From Gammaproteobacteria bacterium UBA3498 (GTDB lineage: Bacteria > Pseudomonadota > Gammaproteobacteria > Pseudomonadales > Pseudohongiellaceae), in assembly GCA_002377605.1 (NCBI GenBank), contig DFQD01000021.1, positions 1-7,659 of the forward strand: DNA of 7,659 bases, read 5' to 3'. The notes under the pieces were generated by a model, which made no database searches, was not told the DNA's origin, and saw only the letters and a program-made list of their open reading frames with translations. The translations under genes and the position numbers were made by a program. Positions 1 to 4,488 of this stretch are shown here, in pieces (position 1 is the first letter of the stretch; every line of letters starts with the position of its first letter).

Positions 1-100
1 TGCCTAAATAAGGTGCAAGTATAGAATCGTCTTTAAGCAGATCTGCTCCAATAAAAATTGGATAGCTCCGATCTCCGAGATCAACTTTGACTGTTTGCAT
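1..100 (-). CDS. aroB: 3-dehydroquinate synthase, N-terminal 33 codons (partial)
   Basis: AroB converts DAHP to 3-dehydroquinate, the second step of the cytoplasmic shikimate pathway, using NAD and a divalent metal. Only the first 33 residues are inside the window; the gene runs off the left edge on the minus strand. The reading from the ATG at 98-100 gives MQTVKVDLGDRSYPIFIGAD and then LLKDDSILAPYLG, which matches the usual AroB opening (a short beta strand, then the YPI-x-IG motif that starts the NAD-binding domain). It starts 27 nt after the aroK stop, preceded by a weak AGAG ribosome site, so the two genes almost certainly form the classic aroK-aroB operon. The identification rests on a short stretch, but the operon context makes it firm. 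Confidence 0.88.
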   Translation of the reverse strand, partial: MQTVKVDLGDRSYPIFIGADLLKDDSILAPYLG

Positions 101-127
101 TATTAAATCTCTGTGGTACTAATCTTA

Positions 128-643
128 CTAAGGTTGCAAAATCTTATTTATCTCTTGACTAACTGAGCGAGCATTGCGTCTGTTGGTATCGATCACAATG
201 TCCGCAATCTCTTTATATAAAGGTTCTCTTACTTCCATTAATTCACGAATCTTTTTTTCCGGATCATCCGTTTGTAATAACGGTCGATTCTTGTCCCTAC
301 TTGTACGTTCTACCTGTTGGGCGATGGAAGCTTGCAGGTAAACAACTGTACCGCGCTCTGAAAGGTGCTTTCTGTTTTCTTCCGCGAGAACCGCACCGCC
401 TCCAGTTGCCATTACAATATTTGATTTGCCGCTGAGCTGATCAATCATTCTTGATTCTCTGCTACGAAATCCGCTCTCTCCCTCAACGTCAAAAATCCAG
501 GGAATATCTGCCCCAGTTGCAGTTTCAATTTCCCGGTCAGAATCAAAGAACTGCAGATCCAATTGTTCTGCGAGAACTTTCCCTATGGTGGTTTTTCCAA
601 CTCCCATTGGACCTACAAGGAAAACATTACCTAGAAATTTCAT
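128..643 (-). CDS. aroK: Shikimate kinase I
   Basis: AroK phosphorylates the 3-hydroxyl of shikimate with ATP, the fifth step of chorismate synthesis, in the cytoplasm. The 171-residue product has the family's usual length. Visible motifs: Walker A GPMGVGKT at residues 11-18; the DSD shikimate/Mg site at 34-36; the GExGFR segment ending in the shikimate-binding Arg60; the GGG triplet at 81-83 (Walker B region); the lid with RPLL at 120-123; and the REPLY motif with substrate Arg139. The protein closely resembles E. coli AroK throughout, including the opening NVFLVGPMG. The ATG at 643 is preceded by a GGAAAGG ribosome site. aroB follows 27 nt downstream. In many gammaproteobacteria pilMNOPQ (hofMNOPQ in enterics) lies just upstream of aroK; here the upstream neighbour is directly the divergent PBP1a gene. 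Confidence 0.97.
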   Translation of the reverse strand: MKFLGNVFLVGPMGVGKTTIGKVLAEQLDLQFFDSDREIETATGADIPWIFDVEGESGFRSRESRMIDQLSGKSNIVMATGGGAVLAEENRKHLSERGTVVYLQASIAQQVERTSRDKNRPLLQTDDPEKKIRELMEVREPLYKEIADIVIDTNRRNARSVSQEINKILQP

Positions 644-751
644 TGACCTTTCCGCAAGAAATAAGGTGGGAACAATTGTAACCGCAAATCATAGATCGCA
701 GTGACAATGAAATCAGGAGAATCTAAATGATCTAATTGCGTTATCAGCAAT

Positions 752-773
752 AATCTTCATAGTAATGAAGATT
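752..773. repeat. Perfect 9-bp inverted repeat with 4-nt loop
   Basis: AATCTTCAT (752-760) and ATGAAGATT (765-773) are exact reverse complements around the loop AGTA. The dyad lies roughly 110 bp upstream of the aroK start and 280 bp upstream of mrcA. No T-run follows on either strand, so it is not a canonical intrinsic terminator. It could be an operator for a dimeric regulator or a hairpin in an aroK leader transcript. A shorter dyad (735-751) abuts it. Confidence 0.6.
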
Positions 774-978
774 GGCAGCTCGGTTCAACGAGTCTCGTCC
801 AAGATAGGCTTAAACAAGTCGCCAAGGTAAGGAACATCTCTAAGCAATGGCGTTTTGATTTCGGTAGTCGTATTTTCCTCATAGAACACACCGAGAAGAG
901 AATAATACTAAGAATTACAATAATTTAGCAAATTTCGGCCAAATTGTCACCGAAGATGGGCCCCGCTAACCGCGGGTG

Positions 979-984
979 TATAAT
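979..984 (+). promoter_or_regulatory. Candidate -10 element of the mrcA promoter
   Basis: An exact TATAAT lies here, preceded by a GGGTG stretch. No good -35 hexamer sits 16-18 bp upstream: the best nearby one, TTGTCA at 944-949, is 29 bp away. The CCCGC/GCGGG dyad at 962-976 occupies the spacer region. A start near position 991 would give a leader of about 60 nt before the GTG at 1053. The assignment is inferred from position and the perfect -10 alone. Confidence 0.4.
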
Positions 985-1004
985 GGTTGTTAGCCTTTCG
1001 AGAA

Positions 1005-1036
1005 TTTTGCCGGTGATTACAGGCTTTACGGCAGAA
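1005..1036 (+). promoter_or_regulatory. Possible leader hairpin upstream of mrcA
   Basis: TTTTGCCG (1005-1012) can pair with CGGCAGAA (1029-1036): eight base pairs including one G-U wobble, with a 16-nt loop. It would lie inside the predicted mrcA 5' leader, ending 16 nt before the GTG at 1053. No function is known to me; it may simply shape the leader. Confidence 0.35.
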
Positions 1037-1052
1037 GTCCGACAATTAATGA

Positions 1053-3476
1053 GTGTATCTAGAGAATGTTCGAAATTTACTTGGTACAAACAGGCAACCT
1101 GTGAAACTTAAGTTAAAAATAATCTCCAAATGGGCCGGGCTAATAGCAGCTGCTAGTATAGCCAGCGGTGTAATGGTTGCTATGGCAGCCTATTTATACC
1201 TAGCTCCTTTGCTTCCTGCTGCAGAAACCTATCGTGATGTGCAGCTAGAAACGCCACTTAGAATTTACACGGCGGACAATCGCTTGATTGACGAACTCGG
1301 CAATCGTCGAAATCCGGTGCAATACGAAGATATTCCTGAAGTTTTGATAAATGCCCTTATAGCTACCGAAGATGTGCGCTTTTACTCCCACCCTGGTGTT
1401 GATCTACAAAGTCTTCTTCGTGGGTTTTATGGATTTATCACGGGTCAACGTCTTGGTGGTGGAAGCACGATTACCATGCAATTGGCAAATAATCTCTCTT
1501 TTGATAGCGATAATGTTTATCTGAGAAAGTTTAAAGAAATTCCTTTTGCCTTGCAGATTCAAAGAGAACTTTCCAAGGAAGAAATCCTTACCCTTTACTT
1601 GAATACAATTTATTTTGGTGCTGGAGCCGATGGTATAGGCGCTGCTTCTTTTGTTTACTATGGGAAAGATGTCAGCGAACTCACCCTAGCAGAATCAGCT
1701 ATGATGATTTCTTTATTGCCCTGCCCATCCGCCTGTAATCCATTTAGTAATTCATCACGAGCACTAGAAAGAAGAGAGACACGTCTCCGCAATATGCTCA
1801 ACGAAAAAATGATTACACAAAATGAATTTGATGCTGCCAACGATGCACCGGTCACTGCGGACCGACGTAATCGAAACATAGCAGTACCTGCTCCATACAT
1901 TGCGGAAATGGTGCGACAGACTCTTTACGACCAGTTTGGTGAAGAGACTTATACTCGAGGTTTTGAAGTCACGACCAGTATCGATGGCGACTTGCAACTA
2001 GCTGCCAACAAATCAGTGATCAATGGTTTAGAAACTTATTACGATAAGCGCCATGGCTACCGAGGCCCTGATGCAAATTACCCTCCTGATCCCGATGAAC
2101 CAATAGAAGACTGGTTAGCACATCTTGGGCCTGTTCCAACTTACGGCAATCAAGTTCCAGCTATAGTTACTGATGTTCAAAACCAATCTTTTGATGCACT
2201 CCTTAAGACCGGCGAAACGATAACAGTCCCGTGGGAAGGAATGACCTGGGCATATGAATTTCGTAGCAGAAACGAAGCTTGGCCCCCTCCGTCTGTCGCC
2301 TCGGATGTAGTTGAAGTTGGCGATTTGATTCGAGTTAAAAGTGATGAAGAGGGATGGGAACTAGGCCAGGTTCCAGATATTCAAGGTGCCTTAGTTTCAA
2401 TGTCTCCATCTAATGGAGAAATCCTAGCACTAGTGGGCGGCTACGATTTTCGCCGCAGCCAGGTTAATCGCGTGACCACACCACGTCCGCCTGGATCGAA
2501 CTTTAAACCGTTTCTTTATGGCGCGGCTTTAGAGCACGGCTATTCGCCGTCAAGCATAATAAATGACGCACCAATTACTCGGGGCGACTATCGGCCTAAC
2601 AATTACGAAAATAATTTTCTCGGTCCGATTACTTTGCGCTTCGCGTTAAAAGAATCCCGCAACGTTCCGGCAGTGCGCCTTTATGACGAGCTAGGCTCTG
2701 ACAAAGTACTCCCCTTCGCTGCTAAGTTCGGCTTTCAAACTCAAAATTTTCCAAACAATGATTTAACAGTCGCGTTGGGAAGCAGAGATGTTCAACCGCT
2801 CGAGCTCGTAACGGGTTACTCTGCTATAGCGAATGGTGGCTACAAAATAGACCCATGGTTTATCAAAGAAATTTCTTCAGAGATAGACGGATTACTTTAT
2901 CAATCGATGCCCTCCGTGGTCTGTGATGATTGCGGTCATCAAGCTGTGGAAGACAGTAACTCAACGATTGCAGCGCCACGGATCATTGATGAACGGATCG
3001 CCTATATTCTGAACTCGATGCTGGAATCAGTGATTACCGAAGGCAGTGGCAACCGGGTTTATCGCGAACTCAGACGTGGAGATCTGCGCGGGAAAACAGG
3101 TACTACTAATGGCCCCACAGAACTCTGGTTCTCAGGATTCAATAAAGACATAGCTACAACCGTGTTCGTTGGTTTCGATCAGCCCGAGCCATTGGGTGAA
3201 CGTGAACAAGGCGCAACAGTCGCAGTACCGATCTGGATCGATTTCATGCGAGAAGCTCTTGAAGACGCACCAGAAAATATCATGAGTCGACCAGATGGCA
3301 TTGTCGACCGTCTAATTGACAAGATCAGCGGAGAACCCGCGACCCCTGGCGATCCTAACGCGATCTTCGAATACTTTCGTAGCGAAAACGCCCCAGAAAC
3401 CATCGACACACAACTGCCTGGACTTGAAATTAACGAGGAAGACGAGGAAGAACTCTCGACTGAGATAATCTTCTAA
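1053..3476 (+). CDS. mrcA: Penicillin-binding protein 1A (bifunctional transglycosylase/transpeptidase)
   Basis: Class A PBP that polymerises lipid II into glycan chains and cross-links the stem peptides, anchored in the inner membrane facing the periplasm (also called ponA). In order: a cytoplasmic tail; one transmembrane helix at about residues 28-50; a GT51 domain with EDVRFYSHPG (catalytic Glu106), GGGSTITMQ (135-143), RKFKE (158-162) and KEEILTLYLN (175-184); a PBP1a-type OB insert beginning near YDKRHGYRGP (about 330-339); and a transpeptidase with nucleophile Ser482 in SNFK, SRN (535-537) and KTG (681-683). The 807-residue length is normal. Odd: Met142 where GT51 motif 2 usually has Gln, cysteines 224 and 228 in the GT domain, and a very acidic C-terminus. 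The start is uncertain: GTG 1053 lacks a clear ribosome site, and an in-frame GTG at 1101 (weak AGG, spacer 6) would give the short cytoplasmic tail usual for PBP1a. Confidence 0.95.
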   Translation: MYLENVRNLLGTNRQPVKLKLKIISKWAGLIAAASIASGVMVAMAAYLYLAPLLPAAETYRDVQLETPLRIYTADNRLIDELGNRRNPVQYEDIPEVLINALIATEDVRFYSHPGVDLQSLLRGFYGFITGQRLGGGSTITMQLANNLSFDSDNVYLRKFKEIPFALQIQRELSKEEILTLYLNTIYFGAGADGIGAASFVYYGKDVSELTLAESAMMISLLPCPSACNPFSNSSRALERRETRLRNMLNEKMITQNEFDAANDAPVTADRRNRNIAVPAPYIAEMVRQTLYDQFGEETYTRGFEVTTSIDGDLQLAANKSVINGLETYYDKRHGYRGPDANYPPDPDEPIEDWLAHLGPVPTYGNQVPAIVTDVQNQSFDALLKTGETITVPWEGMTWAYEFRSRNEAWPPPSVASDVVEVGDLIRVKSDEEGWELGQVPDIQGALVSMSPSNGEILALVGGYDFRRSQVNRVTTPRPPGSNFKPFLYGAALEHGYSPSSIINDAPITRGDYRPNNYENNFLGPITLRFALKESRNVPAVRLYDELGSDKVLPFAAKFGFQTQNFPNNDLTVALGSRDVQPLELVTGYSAIANGGYKIDPWFIKEISSEIDGLLYQSMPSVVCDDCGHQAVEDSNSTIAAPRIIDERIAYILNSMLESVITEGSGNRVYRELRRGDLRGKTGTTNGPTELWFSGFNKDIATTVFVGFDQPEPLGEREQGATVAVPIWIDFMREALEDAPENIMSRPDGIVDRLIDKISGEPATPGDPNAIFEYFRSENAPETIDTQLPGLEINEEDEEELSTEIIF

Positions 3477-3673
3477 TCAGGATTTCTTCGAAGTTCTAGA
3501 TGGCCAAAATTTGAAAGATCGAAAAATTGCTTAGGTAAGATGAGATACAAACGTCTCGGAGCGAAATTCGAAACTTACCATCTAGTTAGGCGAAGATTAA
3601 GCCTAGGCACAACACGGAAGAGCTCTTTCTTAAGCGATCTAAGAATTTGGAACAATTTCCGATTAAAACTAGA
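3477..3673. other. Convergent mrcA/rpmE intergenic region
   Basis: The two genes end tail to tail 197 bp apart. No gene and no canonical intrinsic terminator (GC-rich stem plus T-run) is visible. Small dyads are present: GGTAAG (3534-3539) with CTTACC (3574-3579), enclosing a GAGA/TCTC pair; TAGGC (3587-3591) with GCCTA (3601-3605); and the palindrome AAGAGCTCTT in the right half. Termination here may be Rho-dependent or rely on one of these weak hairpins. Confidence 0.4.
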
Positions 3674-3883
3674 TTAGAGTTTTCTACTGCCGAAGCGACG
3701 CTTAAATCGGTCCACTCGACCACCGGAGTCTAGGATTTTCTGCTTGCCCGTATAGAACGGATGACACTCTGAGCAAACTTCAATAAGAATGTCTTTACCA
3801 AGGGTAGATTTGGTTTCGATAACATTGCCGCAACTACAGGTAGCCTTAATAGCGCCGTAGTTAGGGTGAATATCTGTTTTCAT
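3674..3883 (-). CDS. rpmE: 50S ribosomal protein bL31 (zinc-binding, C+ type)
   Basis: bL31 is a large-subunit protein near the central protuberance that helps form an intersubunit bridge. The 69-residue product opens MKTDIHPNYG and carries the four-cysteine zinc site: Cys16 and Cys18 in CSC, Cys37 and Cys40 in CSEC. The typical HPFYTGKQ and GGRVDRFKRRF segments follow. It is therefore the zinc-containing form; many bacteria also keep a cysteine-free paralogue induced under zinc limitation, which is not in this window. The reading frame is open further upstream, but the ATG at 3883 is chosen because family alignment begins there and a strong AAGAGGAAG ribosome site (3888-3896) precedes it. 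It has its own promoter downstream of the chorismate mutase gene and lies next to priA, as in E. coli and Pseudomonas. Confidence 0.97.
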   Translation of the reverse strand: MKTDIHPNYGAIKATCSCGNVIETKSTLGKDILIEVCSECHPFYTGKQKILDSGGRVDRFKRRFGSRKL

Positions 3884-3950
3884 GATACTTCCTCTTAGTT
3901 GATGTCGCTGCCTGGATTGTTTCTCCGTCAGGCACCACATCTGCCTTTAT

Positions 3951-3970
3951 CCCGCCGCATTCCCAGCGGG
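3951..3970 (-). promoter_or_regulatory. Hairpin at the 5' end of the rpmE leader
   Basis: CCCGC and GCGGG arms (3951-3955 and 3966-3970) form a 5-bp GC stem around a 10-nt loop, placed at the predicted transcription start of rpmE. Autogenous control of rpmE through its mRNA leader has been described in E. coli; whether this hairpin is the equivalent element is inference. It could alternatively just stabilise the 5' end. Confidence 0.4.
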
Positions 3971-3976
3971 GTGGGC

Positions 3977-4004
3977 ATTCTAACAGAGATATACCGATTG
4001 GCAA
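3977..4004 (-). promoter_or_regulatory. Sigma-70 promoter of rpmE
   Basis: Read on the minus strand: -35 TTGCCA (3999-4004) and -10 TAGAAT (3977-3982), separated by 16 bp. Both hexamers are close to consensus. Transcription would start near 3970 and give a leader of about 87 nt. This makes rpmE independent of the chorismate mutase gene ending at 4026. Confidence 0.7.
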
Positions 4005-4025
4005 GCAATCTAAGAACAGTTGATG

Positions 4026-4316
4026 CTAAACGTCCTTTAACTTGTTATGGTTTTTAACTACTTCTTCCATGATTCGTTTAAATAGTTCAGTAATAAATTC
4101 CGAATCAAGACCCTGCTCCTGGCAAAGTTGTCTTAGCTCATCCAGCTTTTGGGCCTCACGGGATTCATCGAAGGCCGCAAGTCCTTGATCCGCCTTTAGT
4201 AAACCAACTTGAAGAGTCAGCTGAAATCGAATAGCAAGCAGTTCGACCAGTTGGCGATCAATTTGGTCTATCTTGCTCCGCGCTTTGAGTAATTCGGCAG
4301 GCATCTGCTCTGACAT
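4026..4316 (-). CDS. aroQ: Monofunctional chorismate mutase, AroQ class
   Basis: Converts chorismate to prephenate, the branch-point step toward phenylalanine and tyrosine. The 96-residue, all-helical product matches the stand-alone CM_2 fold and aligns with the mutase domain of E. coli PheA. Active-site counterparts visible: Arg13 (PheA Arg11), Arg30 (Arg28), Lys41 (Lys39), Asp50 (Asp48) and Arg53 (Arg51). At the PheA Gln88 position this protein has His90, and at Ser84 it has Val86. There is no prephenate dehydratase or dehydrogenase domain, no signal peptide and no regulatory ACT domain. The ATG at 4316 has an AGAGG ribosome site 7 nt upstream. It is divergent from priA across 172 bp and followed by rpmE with its own promoter. 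The symbol denotes the AroQ structural class, not dehydroquinase. A role in a salicylate or other side pathway (PchB-like lyase) is a less likely alternative. Confidence 0.85.
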   Translation of the reverse strand: MSEQMPAELLKARSKIDQIDRQLVELLAIRFQLTLQVGLLKADQGLAAFDESREAQKLDELRQLCQEQGLDSEFITELFKRIMEEVVKNHNKLKDV

Positions 4317-4344
4317 TACTGATCCTCTGTTTTCTACTAAAGAA

Positions 4345-4362
4345 ATTATAGTCGGGATTATA
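4345..4362 (-). promoter_or_regulatory. Two overlapping-promoter -10 boxes upstream of aroQ
   Basis: On the minus strand two exact TATAAT hexamers lie 12 bp apart (4357-4362 and 4345-4350), 41 and 29 bp before the ATG. Neither has a strong -35: for the proximal box the best is a TGTTAG-like sequence, for the distal box none is convincing. At least one probably drives the chorismate mutase gene. Confidence 0.5.
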
Positions 4363-4426
4363 AACTAACACTTTTTTCTGACCCAGCCCCGTACCCATTA
4401 TCGAAGAATTACAGACAATCAAATTT

Positions 4427-4440
4427 ACGCATAATTGCGT
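4427..4440. repeat. Small dyad in the aroQ/priA divergent region
   Basis: ACGCA (4427-4431) and TGCGT (4436-4440) are reverse complements around TAAT. The dyad lies about 50 bp upstream of the priA start and just before a TATGAT (4451-4456) that could be the priA -10. It could be an operator, but a 5-bp dyad can easily occur by chance. Confidence 0.3.
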
Positions 4441-4488
4441 TTCTATTTAGTATGATGGCAAATTCAGTTCCAATTCGGTTAAGTACTG

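Larger units (their letters stand above)
644..1052. other. Divergent aroK/mrcA intergenic region with several inverted repeats
   Basis: These 409 bases hold no convincing gene on either strand. They must contain the promoters of both aroKB (minus) and mrcA (plus). Seen directly: a 5-bp dyad ATTGC/GCAAT at 735-751, followed at once by a perfect 9-bp hairpin at 752-773; AATTT/AAATT at 931-945; TTCGG/CCGAA at 934-954; CCCGC/GCGGG at 962-976; a TATAAT at 979-984; and an 8-bp stem at 1005-1036. For aroK the nearest promoter-like elements on the minus strand are a TTGTCA and a TACAAT upstream of the gene, but they are about 21 bp apart and so not a good pair. No remnant of pilM-like coding sequence could be read here. 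Confidence 0.6.

Noticed and set aside
451..681. 76-codon plus-strand open frame
   Set aside because: It is antisense to aroK, has no ribosome site and no family resemblance.
944..972. TTGTCA as -35 of the mrcA promoter
   Set aside because: It is 29 bp from the TATAAT at 979, and the hexamer at proper spacing (TAACCG) is a poor -10.
3534..3579. Small RNA or tRNA-like fold between mrcA and rpmE
   Set aside because: A 6-bp outer stem encloses only 4-bp and 3-bp inner stems; no tRNA-like T-loop, anticodon arm or promoter is present.
3611..3632. AAGAGCTCTT palindrome as a terminator for mrcA or rpmE
   Set aside because: The palindrome has no loop and the flanking T-run is short and interrupted, so it would not form a usual terminator hairpin.
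3884..3940. 19-residue N-terminal extension of bL31
   Set aside because: The frame is open, but the family starts at MKTDIHP, a strong ribosome site precedes that ATG, and the extension region fits an untranslated leader downstream of the promoter.
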